From JBEKCD01 sp050015055 (GTDB lineage Archaea; Thermoproteota; Bathyarchaeia; Bathyarchaeales; Bathycorpusculaceae): a stretch of DNA of 64,000 nt. The position numbers were made by a program, and so were the translations under genes. The stretch spans positions 1 to 64,000 of the forward strand of contig JBEKCD010000006.1 in the NCBI GenBank assembly GCA_050015055.1. The letters are read 5' to 3'. Of this stretch, positions 27,236-35,643 are shown piece by piece. Numbering within the stretch: the first letter of the stretch is position 1; every line of letters starts with the position of its first letter. The notes under the pieces are model-generated. The model was not told the DNA's origin. It was given only the letters and a program-made list of their open reading frames with translations, and did no database searches.

Positions 27236-27769
27236 CTAGTGGTGGTGCTGCCTGTCCCTCTCTGTAACTTCCACGTGTTCGATCACGATTACGGCTCCGA
27301 TCACCACTCGGTGATCTACTTCTCCTGTTATCGAGACTCCGAGCTGATCTCGCACCGAGAACCACTTCTTGTGTACGGAGGCGACCTGAACCCTGTTGAC
27401 CTCCATCTGATAATCGTGTTCCGTGAAGTTTCCGTAGATGCGCATGAACTCAACTCCGTTTTTTTCTACCCAGTACTCTTCTCCAATCAGCTTGACTATT
27501 TTCTTCTTTATGGTTCCCAGTTCCGCCCCGGTATTGTCGTGAAAAGTGAACTGTTTTCGGAGCGACAATACTTTCCCTTCGAGGCGCATCAACTCAGAAC
27601 CATTGGTATCGATGACGGCAAACTTGGCGGGGAACTGAAAGAGATTGCCGTTAGCCTCTCCCAATTTCGTTCCAGTTACATCCTCCAAGTCATAGTGCTC
27701 GTGCACAGAGAGTATCTTCTTCTTCAGCACCAGATCGTTGATTCCAAAGAGAGAATTTGCACTGCTCAT
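27236..27769 (-). CDS. LURP-one-related protein (Tubby-like fold)
   Basis: About 177 residues forming successive beta-hairpins (SVHEHYDLEDVTGTKLGEANG, LRKQFTFHDNTGAELGTIKKK, SVRDQLGVSITGEVD), the pattern of LURP-one-related/scramblase-like domains. Function in archaea is unknown. The stop codon is fused to a GC tract (TAGCGCGCGCT, 27228-27238). Confidence 0.75.
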   Translation of the reverse strand: MSSANSLFGINDLVLKKKILSVHEHYDLEDVTGTKLGEANGNLFQFPAKFAVIDTNGSELMRLEGKVLSLRKQFTFHDNTGAELGTIKKKIVKLIGEEYWVEKNGVEFMRIYGNFTEHDYQMEVNRVQVASVHKKWFSVRDQLGVSITGEVDHRVVIGAVIVIEHVEVTERDRQHHH

Positions 27770-27787
27770 ATACTCACACGCAAACAA

Positions 27788-28108
27788 TGTCGTACCTACA
27801 ACTAAAGCTTTTCTTGCGATTGAGCGCGAGCAGACCAGAAAAATAGAGAAAAATGAAGAGGTTACGGAGAGTCTTGCCCGTAGTGGAGTGTCGTTTTGGC
27901 CAGGTCAAGGGGTTTATTGCGTCTCATGTGCGCGTTCACCGTCCAGTGCGTGGGGGTTATGCATCATTCCAAGAATCGACTGAACAAGATTTTTCCGTGA
28001 CCATTCGCATTCACTCATTGCTCAATTAAAAGAACTTTCTTTGGTACGTTTGAGAACAATCTCTCCGCTTAGCGCCTTGACGCTGTTTTTTTAATATTTC
28101 GGTGCTTT
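27788..28108. other. Intergenic stretch, no gene recognised
   Basis: Short frames only. Nothing recognised. Confidence 0.35.
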
Positions 28109-28327
28109 TCATCTGATTTTTCTTCTCGTTAACCTGCAGCCAAGCCAACAAATGGAGTGCTTTTCGCATGAGCGCACGTTGAAACCATCGATGGTACGAA
28201 CATTGTACACGGCTTCTTTCCTGCAATCTGTGCAGAAAACTCTCGTGTGTCTGTCTTGCCACTCCTTTAACTCTTTCAGTTCTTCCTTTAGATGCCTAGA
28301 CTCTTTTTCTATCTCATTACTCGACAC
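28109..28327 (-). CDS. Small Cys/His protein, putative zinc-binding
   Basis: A 72-residue protein: an acidic-basic helical N-terminus (KESRHLKEELKELKEWQDRH), then FCTDC, RSCEKH and CWLGC, which could form a zinc site. No family recognised. The start is a GTG at 28327 with a perfect AAGGAGGT 7 nt upstream, which makes this a convincing gene despite its size. An ATG two bases upstream is in another frame. Confidence 0.65.
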   Translation of the reverse strand: MSSNEIEKESRHLKEELKELKEWQDRHTRVFCTDCRKEAVYNVRTIDGFNVRSCEKHSICWLGCRLTRRKIR

Positions 28328-28334
28328 ATTTTCA

Positions 28335-28342
28335 ACCTCCTT
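28335..28342 (-). promoter_or_regulatory. Strong Shine-Dalgarno AAGGAGGT
   Basis: Read on the minus strand, AAGGAGGT lies 7 nt before the GTG of the small Cys/His gene and decides its start. Confidence 0.7.
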
Positions 28343-28438
28343 ATGATTACGCTCCTGGAGAAAGCTCCATCAACCAACAGTCATTGTGATTTTCTCGAAT
28401 TTAGTGCTATACTTCAGAACAAGCTGTTCCAGAATTAG

Positions 28439-28693
28439 TACAGATGCCTAGAAACATCGGCAGGATACCCCAAAACAATTCAATCGTTTCTGGACAGAGA
28501 ATTTGCCAGGAGAGTATATAGGAAAATATCAATTGGGCCTGAGGCTTTAGTCGTCAGATTGAACACCGCAAAAAAAGGCGAGGAAGTCTACGCTGCCTAT
28601 AGCGGCGGGAACGTTATCCTTTCCTGCTTTGCTTGCACAGTTCTTCCTGATGTTCAGCATGCACACGTCAGAACTCCTCCAGCAGAGTCTTAG
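28439..28693 (+). pseudogene. Open frame without start codon, possible gene fragment
   Basis: Eighty-four codons between stops with protein-like composition (SFLDREFARRVYRKIS, LVVRLNTAKKGEEVYAAYSG) but no ATG, GTG or TTG in its early part. I recognise no family. It may be an internal piece of a lost gene. The rest of 28343-28958 shows nothing except a small hairpin (TGGAG/CTCCA near 28352-28365) and a GC tract at 28944-28950. Confidence 0.3.
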
Positions 28694-28958
28694 AGGGCAT
28701 TTCACTGACATAGTGCCCGGGAAAGTGTGCAGGCAAATCCCCCCTGCATGCGGTCTAGAAAGACAAACCGTACGGGTTCGAAAAGTCAGCGCCGTTCGCA
28801 AAAACGTAATGGGAATTTGACCCCACAATGCATGTTGGACGCGGACTTGTGGCAGGGGCTCGGTGTCGAAACGAAGATTCGTCAAGAAACCTTTACGAAA
28901 ACGCTTTACTCGCTTCGAGGAGCCAATGTTTGTTGGTGAGAGAGCGCGCGTGGCACGA

Positions 28959-30074
28959 CTAATGCCCGACGTACTTTACAAGTTCAATCTGTTCAGAGAT
29001 ACCTTGTTCGGAAGTTTGGCCATTCTGCAGGATTGAAATGCTCATTTGCATGCTCATTTCTATCATCCTGTTTGTCCCATACTCTAGGTATTCTCGGCCG
29101 CTGGTGGTAATGTTCTGAGAGATCGACGTGTTAAGAGGAGGATAGTTTGCAACCATAGTGAGGTTGTTGCCTGAAACGTCTACACTGAAAACCCTGTACG
29201 TTCCTGCGGGAACAGTGAGGTTCTGAATGTAGCCGAACGTCTCGGTCAAGTTACCATCGAAGACAAATGTTGAATTGCTTGTTGGGTACAAGCCACTAAG
29301 TGGGATTTGCCAAGTATTTCCAGTCTCAGTCTCGTTCTTTTCGAAGGCAGATATGAAATTGCCTAACCATGAAGAAAGCTTCTGCACGAAAGCGGAGCCG
29401 CCGTTAATGCTCAACAAATATCCTGTCTTATTCACTTGGAATGTATCGGAAGTTGTGGATGTTGTAGGAAAGCCCATGGCCGAGCTGCTCGAGAGTGCTC
29501 TTGTCTCTTTGATCGTGTAGTTCTCTCCGTCGAAACTGACAACGTCTATAGTCATATTTCCTGTTTCGTTCAAGTTCAGTCCAGCCCAAGAGGCCGCTGT
29601 GTCGGTCTCATAAAGGCTCATGTTGTACGTCATCTGTTCGCCAGGAACGTAATCATAAGTCAACGGCATGACTGTGACAAAAGTCGCGTTGTAGTCTGAT
29701 GTGCCGTTTATCGTTATCGTGTGCGATTGAACTCCGCCATCACTCCATGATGAGTAGGCATATTGTACGCCTGATGCGGATGCTCGGATACTTGCAGTGA
29801 TGTTATGTTTGGAACCACTCTGCCATGAAAAGTCGCAGGGGGTCACAACTGCATTTCCATCGACGGCGATGAAGCCACTTCCAGAAGGCGAGCTCGTGAT
29901 CTTTACGCTGAACGACGGAGGGCTAAGAACCATCAGTCCAAAACCTGAAGCCACTGCTGTAGTCGCGATGATCCCGACCAGGACGTACAGCTTCATCCTG
30001 GTTCTCTTGCCAGGCGGTGTCGGTTGGTCCGACACAAGAGGAGTTTCTGAGGAAGAAGTGTAGATTACACGCAT
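28959..30074 (-). CDS. Membrane-anchored surface protein
   Basis: 371 residues. A short N-terminal cytoplasmic segment, a transmembrane anchor at about 28-50, then a 320-residue exterior part rich in Ser/Thr/Asn with many N-glycosylation sequons. Residues about 55-130 resemble an InlB/PEGA-type repeat (SSPSGSGFIAVDGNAVVTPCDF, YSSWSDGGVQSHTI). No enzyme motif. A GC tract (28944-28950) lies 9 nt behind the stop. Confidence 0.7.
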   Translation of the reverse strand: MRVIYTSSSETPLVSDQPTPPGKRTRMKLYVLVGIIATTAVASGFGLMVLSPPSFSVKITSSPSGSGFIAVDGNAVVTPCDFSWQSGSKHNITASIRASASGVQYAYSSWSDGGVQSHTITINGTSDYNATFVTVMPLTYDYVPGEQMTYNMSLYETDTAASWAGLNLNETGNMTIDVVSFDGENYTIKETRALSSSSAMGFPTTSTTSDTFQVNKTGYLLSINGGSAFVQKLSSWLGNFISAFEKNETETGNTWQIPLSGLYPTSNSTFVFDGNLTETFGYIQNLTVPAGTYRVFSVDVSGNNLTMVANYPPLNTSISQNITTSGREYLEYGTNRMIEMSMQMSISILQNGQTSEQGISEQIELVKYVGH

Positions 30075-30239
30075 CCGGTAACCACGTTACTAGCTAAGAT
30101 TACCCGTATATTTACATCTTACGGAAACCATGCGTCGACCATGGCAGGCACGCGCGCGTGAAACTTGGATTGGATTTTTAGAATGAAATTCAAACAGTCA
30201 CAGGTTTTGAGCTCCCTAACTAACATTACATACGCACAC

Positions 30240-30284
30240 TGGCGTATCGTCTGGAACGCGCGAGTGAGCCGAATGGCTCACGAG
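30240..30284. repeat. 45-nt structured repeat, copy 1
   Basis: Contains the hairpin GTGAGCC-GAAT-GGCTCAC and a conserved left flank (GGCGTATCGTCTGGAACG). It differs at two of 45 positions from the copy at 56012-56056. It starts 5 nt behind the stop of the minus-strand gene at 30289. On the plus strand the stem can be extended by tandem G-A pairs. Confidence 0.75.
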
Positions 30285-30288
30285 TTAG

Positions 30289-31002
30289 CTAGTGTGTAAT
30301 TAAAGCGCGCGCGAAAAGCATTTGATTTCCTTTCTTGCCGACATACGTTATTGTTCCCATTTTTCTAAGCGAATAAGTCATTTTCCGCGATTGATTAACC
30401 GGTATTCCGAGGCTTTTGGCCAGATTTCTGTTCGAAAAGGGATCGGACAGATCGTTAGGAAGGACTTTGAGGAAATCTGTTTTGCGTTCAAAGATTTGTC
30501 TTTCAAAAACGCGAACAAGCTGTCTATCCTCTATGCTCGCGCCTTTCCTTCTCCAGCTTCCTCTTCCATCGTCACACCATATTTCTTCTACTTCGATCAT
30601 CAAAACCTCGATGCTGAAATTGCCTTTGGAAAAGAGAGTCGGTATTCTGATTAATTCGCTGAAAAGGTCAGGCAGACGACCCTTCTTCGGAGATCTTCTT
30701 CTTCCAAATGTCTCTTCGGTGGCCGTCGATTTATGAACTATCCATTTTTTTCTTGGTATAGGGTAGACTAGGCGAACCTTATGTTCATTGAGTAGACGTA
30801 GGAGCTTCGGTTTTATTGCTGAAAAGTTGGCAGTCTGTATTTCTATCAACAGATCCTCTCGTACTATGTCCACTACAAAATCGTCCACCTTGACTTCCAG
30901 TTTGTCCCCTTCAAGGAAGTACCATTTCTTTATCGCAGAATGAAGCGAGCTTTCTCTTCCTGACCTGAATGCATTATCCATAAAATTTGAGATCTGCCGC
31001 AA
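30289..31002 (-). CDS. PD-(D/E)XK-like protein with C-terminal winged helix
   Basis: 237 residues. The N-terminal half has a nuclease-like core: SSLHSAIKKWYF, then DDFVVDIVRED and LLIEIQTANF (an acidic residue followed by an E-x-Q pair, resembling an altered PD-(D/E)XK motif). The C-terminal ~55 residues look like a winged helix (NRNLAKSLGIPVNQSRKMTYSLRKMG). DNA-binding is likely; catalysis is uncertain because the motif lysine is replaced by glutamine. The reading frame runs through a GC tract near its end (30305-30313). Confidence 0.55.
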   Translation of the reverse strand: MRQISNFMDNAFRSGRESSLHSAIKKWYFLEGDKLEVKVDDFVVDIVREDLLIEIQTANFSAIKPKLLRLLNEHKVRLVYPIPRKKWIVHKSTATEETFGRRRSPKKGRLPDLFSELIRIPTLFSKGNFSIEVLMIEVEEIWCDDGRGSWRRKGASIEDRQLVRVFERQIFERKTDFLKVLPNDLSDPFSNRNLAKSLGIPVNQSRKMTYSLRKMGTITYVGKKGNQMLFARALITH

Positions 31003-31116
31003 TTTCGGTATGATATGGTTTCACACGATAAGAAGTTTCCAAAAGCGTCGCGCGCGCTGTATTGTTGTCTTCTAGGTATAATCTTCTAGATGGTTACCAT
31101 AGCTCCTTTAGTGGCT

Positions 31117-31245
31117 TTAGCGTTTCTTGCCCTTGGCAGGAAGTTGCTGTCTCAACTGTTTCTTTTTCGCTTCTTTATCCCGTTCTGTCTTTTTCTGTTG
31201 TGCGATTTGAGTATTCTTTTGTTTACGTTTCATTACACTCGGCAT
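31117..31245 (-). CDS. Lys/Gln-rich basic micropeptide, 42 residues
   Basis: ATG at 31245, stop TAA at 31117. The peptide is about 40% Lys plus Arg (KRKQKN, KKTERDKEAKKKQ, KGKKR). TAGGTGAG lies just upstream of the ATG and can serve as ribosome site. It may bind nucleic acid. No family recognised. A similar basic micropeptide lies at 31417 on the same strand. A GC tract (31049-31057) lies 60 nt behind the stop. Confidence 0.5.
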   Translation of the reverse strand: MPSVMKRKQKNTQIAQQKKTERDKEAKKKQLRQQLPAKGKKR

Positions 31246-31416
31246 AAATCTCACCTACAAATTAACGATAAATAGACAAGCTAAAACATATTTCTTTCGC
31301 ATTAATGGAGGAAGCCAATAATATCCAAAACTGACGCGTCTTTCTTTCATTTCATTAAAGAAGCCAACTTTATGGTATAAAGAGAAAAAGAGTTTTGCAA
31401 AGCTCTTTCTTGGGGC

Positions 31417-31509
31417 TTAAGAAGCCTGTGTTTTGCTTTGCTTTTCCTTATGTTTCTTCCTTTTCTCGTCTCGCTCTTTCTTAGTTAACGGTTTTTCTTT
31501 TTTCGGCAT
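31417..31509 (-). CDS. Lys-rich micropeptide, 30 residues
   Basis: ATG 31509 to TAA 31417. Composition (PKKEKPLTKKERDEKRKKHK) is that of a disordered nucleic-acid-binding peptide. The KKTERD/KKERDEK similarity to the peptide at 31117 suggests they are related. The ribosome site is weak (GGGAA). Expression is unproven. Confidence 0.4.
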   Translation of the reverse strand: MPKKEKPLTKKERDEKRKKHKEKQSKTQAS

Positions 31510-31664
31510 TTATGTTCCCAGAAGGTATGATATGCGTAATAGTGCTTTAATAATTTTCGAAGTCTAGAAGAGGCTCGGCTTACAGGTTTTGCGCGCGCGC
31601 ATAGTTGTTAAGCGCCTTTTGCAGCGTATAAAAGTGGTCGATCGTTTTCAGTGTTTATCGTTTC

Positions 31665-32051
31665 TCACTTGCAGTGGGTGTACACTATTGTTCTGTTTGA
31701 AGGGTCTATGGTGGCTCTGAACCAGTGCCCGTAGTCCCAGCTCAGCTGGACAATCCAGATTCCCTGCGCAGTCATGTTTGCTGAGACCACTTCATGCTGA
31801 TACTGTCCCATGCAATCATCGAATAGAGCGTCTGCTACCTGAACCGATTCGCTCTGGTTCATGCCATCCGACAAATCAACATTTACGGTCAGATACCTTT
31901 GTTGGCTGTAAGATTCCAGATGATAGGTGAAAACAACTGGCTTTCCATTCAATTCAGTTTTCAAAAAGAACACAAAGATCAAGGAAATGGTCACTGCTGA
32001 AATTAGAGACGCTGAGATCACGAATCCTGCTCTCTTTCCGTGCCATTTCAT
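31665..32051 (-). CDS. Single-pass membrane protein, hypothetical
   Basis: About 128 residues from the ATG at 32051 (the frame extends to 32078). One transmembrane helix (about residues 9-30) then an exterior part with YLTVNVDLSDGMNQ and CMGQYQHEVV. No family recognised. A GC tract (31591-31600) lies 65 nt behind the stop; another (32115-32122) is upstream of the start. Confidence 0.5.
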   Translation of the reverse strand: MKWHGKRAGFVISASLISAVTISLIFVFFLKTELNGKPVVFTYHLESYSQQRYLTVNVDLSDGMNQSESVQVADALFDDCMGQYQHEVVSANMTAQGIWIVQLSWDYGHWFRATIDPSNRTIVYTHCK

Positions 32052-32078
32052 TTCCCACAACCAAGAATAACATAGCAC

Positions 32079-32855
32079 TTCGTCATTTATAATACCACAG
32101 ATTAGAACAATATAGCGCGCGCTTTGATTGATTGTTTTATCTGTTTGTCTGTCTGTGTGTCTGTTTGTTTGTCTCCGTTCTTTGTATCGGTATGAAGACA
32201 GAGAGAGATAGAGAATAATAGAGAAGTAGAAGTAGAGGGGAAAAAGGGTAGTTTTATCCCGCGTGTGCTAAGAAGGTTTGCGATAAATTGGTTTTGATGG
32301 TAAAAGAAAAAGGAGCGCGCGCTGCTAATTCAAGTATGCTGAAACACCTTTTGCATCATAGCCCAGCAAAGTCGCTTCTCTTTTTCACTTGTAACGTCAG
32401 ATGTAATCTGTAAATGTAACAAACCATGGAGAAAATCAGGCTGGACTACTGTTCAGAGTGGACTCGTTCCGCTTGTTTGTAATGTCAAATGTAATTTTCA
32501 ATGTATGAGTCAGGGACTGTAGGTGGCGTTGCCCGTGGTACAAAGCCCGAACGGCGGGTTCTTGCAGGCTCAGTTCGCCGTTGCCGTCTACGTCGCGCGC
32601 GCTAATTGAAGCAATGGTTTCGAGCACGGATATGAAGATTTCAAGCATGCGACGCGCCTTCCATGCAAACGTGCAAATGCCACGAACACAGCGCGCTTAT
32701 GCTAGACATGTTCAGTTCACTTTTGACAGTAAGTTCTAACGCGCGCGTGCTAGGGTTGCATACAGAGTTCTGGACCGGAGAATCATTCTTTTATTGGCGA
32801 AGTAGCTCATTGTCTGCTCACTATTACTGAAAAGTGAAGCTACCCGGGAATTATC
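32079..32855. other. Fragment-rich non-coding stretch with five GC tracts
   Basis: GC tracts occur at 32115, 32315, 32594, 32691 and 32740. Bases 32140-32240 are low-complexity (TCTG/TTTG then purine-rich). Bases about 32290-32313 match the sequence that follows the 3' end of the integrase relic (TTTTGATGG.TAAAGAAAAA, compare 38058-38078), so they may be a leftover integrase tail. A minus-strand frame (32436-32648) contains an EF-hand/dockerin-like DVDGNGELSLQE, probably a relic. No intact gene seen. Confidence 0.45.
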
Positions 32856-33596
32856 ATGGAGTCGAAAGATCGAAGACAAATAGGAGCGATTCTCGACGGT
32901 TCGCCCAGAAGTACTGTCAGAATGTCTGAAATATGCGATATGCTTGATGAAGATTGGGTTCATTGCTACGTGAACGGCTCCGCTGTCCTTTTCGTCGCTC
33001 GGGCTGTCATGCTTTGGGCGAAGAACAAGGAAGACCTTGTTCCACTCCTTAGACGCATTCCTGCTGACCGAGAAGAAGTGGAGTTGTTTTGTATAGAGAA
33101 CAGGTTCATATCGTTGCTGGAGAAGCATGTTGCTCCTGTCACAATCTCTTCGGAGTGTCACACGTGGTCATTGGATAGACTGTTGGGTGAGACTCCAACG
33201 CTTGACTCTCTTACCGTGGAGGACACGCAATTTGTCAACGACCACTGGGACTACAAAAGCGAGGATTCTCAAGAATTCATTCGACATTGCATCGAGTCCT
33301 TTCCTACATCCTGCATTCGCAATCAGAATGGACAGCCTGTTGCAATGGCTTTCTGTTATGGGCAATCTCCTCGCTACCTGAACATGGGAGGGTTCAAAGT
33401 GCTTCCCGAATACCGAAACAAGGGGTTGGGCAAGAAGATAAATCTGGACATGTGTAAAAAGGTCTTGGCGCGAGGACGCAAACCTCTTGTTCACATCAAA
33501 ATCGACAACACAACCTCTCAACATATATGTCAAAGCACAGGGTTCAGACGCCACGAACGCGTTTTTTGGGGAGGATTCGACCTTAGCGCGCGCTAG
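32856..33596 (+). CDS. GNAT-family acetyltransferase
   Basis: 246 residues. The C-terminal half has the GNAT acetyl-CoA motif: VLPEYRNKGLGKKINLDMCK (R/Q-x-x-G-x-G/A form), then DNTTSQHICQSTGFRRHE. The N-terminal half (about 1-130) resembles the accessory part of FR47-like proteins. The substrate is unknown. The coding frame ends inside a GC tract (GCGCGCGCTAG), so the last residues are SAR. Confidence 0.75.
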   Translation: MESKDRRQIGAILDGSPRSTVRMSEICDMLDEDWVHCYVNGSAVLFVARAVMLWAKNKEDLVPLLRRIPADREEVELFCIENRFISLLEKHVAPVTISSECHTWSLDRLLGETPTLDSLTVEDTQFVNDHWDYKSEDSQEFIRHCIESFPTSCIRNQNGQPVAMAFCYGQSPRYLNMGGFKVLPEYRNKGLGKKINLDMCKKVLARGRKPLVHIKIDNTTSQHICQSTGFRRHERVFWGGFDLSAR

Positions 33597-33627
33597 TTTA
33601 TCTTCTTTAAATTAACAGGTTTCGTCG

Positions 33628-33810
33628 TTGAACTCCCAAGTGGAGAACCTTGAGGGCCAAGTAGCTACTCTACAAAGTGAGATGGACACGGTTCTGGACT
33701 CGAACATAACTTTTGCAAGCGGGGATGAAATCGCACTGAACCCTACAGCCAATGAGAACAAGACTTTCCTGATTGAGGGTGGACTTGTCTCCTACTCAGC
33801 GCTTAATTGA
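33628..33810 (+). CDS. Short coiled-coil protein or fragment
   Basis: 60 codons from a TTG. The first half is a coiled coil (QVENLEGQVATLQSEMD), the second a beta-rich end (NKTFLIEGGLVSYSALN). It looks like the tail of a larger protein rather than a complete gene. It follows the GNAT gene by 31 nt. Confidence 0.3.
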   Translation: MNSQVENLEGQVATLQSEMDTVLDSNITFASGDEIALNPTANENKTFLIEGGLVSYSALN

Positions 33811-33869
33811 TCATACCCATCTCTTCGGAAGGTGGATTTGTTCAAGAAAAAAATAGAGCTAGTTCGCGG

Positions 33870-35513
33870 TTATTGTCCGTAGTGCTGGGCCAGCGTCACA
33901 AGATCTAAGAGGCCAATCTGGCCGTCGCCGTTTATGTCTGCAAAGGTGTTCCAGCGCGGATCCCCAGGTCTAGAGCCGTAGGCTTGCGCCAAGATAGCAA
34001 GATCAGCAAGGTCAACCTTCCCATCATCGTTCAAATCGGTCGGCGCCCGCGCTTGTTTGACGAATACATTCATCCGATTTTCATCGATAGTGACGTTGAA
34101 TCCGCCTGCAACAAGCACATTCGTGGTTCGGTTCAAGTAATAGTTGAAAGTGTCCCCAGTGTAGTCAGGGTCCATCGTTGACAGGTCAACATCATCATAA
34201 CCCAGCAAGCGAGATGTTGGCATCAGTACGTGCTTCGCGGCAAAATAGTCTAGAGCAGCGGGATCGGTGCTGGCCATGAGAATATTGACCCTAGTCGCAT
34301 CAAAATACGTTGTGCTAGGTCCTTCCAATGGGCGCGCATTTATCCAAGTTGCATCAAGAATGTTGAGTGTTGGTAATCTTGTTTCGACCATTAACGTTCC
34401 CATTCCGCCGGTTGCGACAGTTGCGTGGCCGTTTGCCAGTCCCCCAACGTCAAATTGACCCTCAGATTGTACACCCATATAGAGTTTAAGGCAACCTGTG
34501 ACGCCATAGACCTGATGGGTTTTCAGGACAGGTACATCAATCACTTTCAATCGCTGCTCATACCCTGTTCCGTTCCATACTCCATATTTGAAGCTGATGT
34601 AGGTTCCGAATTTTGTTTGGAATTTCGGGTAGGACACGTAGATACCTGTTTGACGGTCTGGGTAATCGTAGCATATGTAACCTGATCGATTGTCACCTGT
34701 GGAGTACTCGTTGACGCGTATCCCTCGGATAGGCTGCCAATCATAAGTGGAAACGTTGTGTGAGGATGAGAACATATCGACTACTGCTTGTGTGGATTGG
34801 CTCTTGTTTTCAGCGTTGCTTTCCGGCCAGTCCATGCTTCCGTAGCCCTGGCCGTTGTCTGCTACGACTATTTCGCCGATGAAGCCGTCAGGATGACTGA
34901 TTATTGCCTGAATGAGCATCTTCAGGATGTCTGTGTTAGTTCCTCCTCGCTGGTTCCATTGCTCATTTATTTTGATGAGAACAACATCGTCGCGTGCTAT
35001 CAAACCAGTTGGTCCACAGCTAGTCCCTTGAACATTGGATTTGTAGAAAAGCATTCCGTGCGAACCCATCAGATTGATCAGTTCGTTAACAGGGTTTGAA
35101 CAACGCCCGTTGACGGCGTATATATCTGATGCTGGCTGAATTGTTGCATTCCTCGATTCAATCTGCAATTTGAATTCTTGAATGCCAATTGAGTTGATGG
35201 GCAGTTCCAAGCCTATACAAAACTGTCCTACGTTAAAGGCCAACGTGCAGGCCAGGAATAACACAACAAGAATCTTCCCCTTTTTGGCAATTAGTCTCTC
35301 CGTGCGAGCAAAGAATGACGTGAAGACAAGTGGAATTGAGAGACAGAGAGAAAGTGAGACGTTAGACAGCGCGGTTCGTTGGCACGGATACGTGATTCTC
35401 GTCGGTTTTGTACCTGACCGAAACAGAAGCCATACGAGATTAGCAAGACCGAAGAACAAGAGGCTTTTGTTTCTCATTTTGCCTTTGTGTTTGTGGTGGT
35501 CATGTTCTCCCAT
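33870..35513 (-). CDS. DUF362-domain surface protein with C-terminal dockerin
   Basis: 547 residues. His/Lys-rich N-terminus (HDHHKHKGK), two hydrophobic segments (about 48-66 and 80-100), then an exterior DUF362-like domain (about 150-430; VVLIKINEQWN, VIDVPVLKTHQVYGVTGCLK, STDPAALDYFAAKHVL). Residues about 487-547 form a type I dockerin with two Ca loops (DLNDDGKVDLADL and DINGDGQIGLLDL). This is a cleaner dockerin than that at 11892. It may dock to a cohesin-bearing partner at the cell surface. DUF362 function is unknown. Confidence 0.8.
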   Translation of the reverse strand: MGEHDHHKHKGKMRNKSLLFFGLANLVWLLFRSGTKPTRITYPCQRTALSNVSLSLCLSIPLVFTSFFARTERLIAKKGKILVVLFLACTLAFNVGQFCIGLELPINSIGIQEFKLQIESRNATIQPASDIYAVNGRCSNPVNELINLMGSHGMLFYKSNVQGTSCGPTGLIARDDVVLIKINEQWNQRGGTNTDILKMLIQAIISHPDGFIGEIVVADNGQGYGSMDWPESNAENKSQSTQAVVDMFSSSHNVSTYDWQPIRGIRVNEYSTGDNRSGYICYDYPDRQTGIYVSYPKFQTKFGTYISFKYGVWNGTGYEQRLKVIDVPVLKTHQVYGVTGCLKLYMGVQSEGQFDVGGLANGHATVATGGMGTLMVETRLPTLNILDATWINARPLEGPSTTYFDATRVNILMASTDPAALDYFAAKHVLMPTSRLLGYDDVDLSTMDPDYTGDTFNYYLNRTTNVLVAGGFNVTIDENRMNVFVKQARAPTDLNDDGKVDLADLAILAQAYGSRPGDPRWNTFADINGDGQIGLLDLVTLAQHYGQ

Positions 35514-35643
35514 CTTGTCTTCTCCTCCACGAAAGGGCTGCTGCTGTGGTTACATTATTACGTTTGCTCCGCATTTATAAGGTCTATTATTCTGTGAATA
35601 GAAGAACTAAAATATGTGAACAAGTTTCATATATGCTGGAATT

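Noticed and set aside
27239..27805. 188-codon plus-strand frame opposite the LURP-one gene
   Set aside because: Antisense shadow of a gene with clear domain pattern.
30240..30284. The 45-nt repeat as a simple terminator
   Set aside because: The hairpin alone could terminate, but near-identity of the unpaired 20-nt left flank in both copies is not explained by that and no T run follows.
32140..32240. TCTG/TTTG and AGAG repeats as a possible CRISPR or functional repeat
   Set aside because: No regular repeat-spacer spacing; simple low-complexity sequence.
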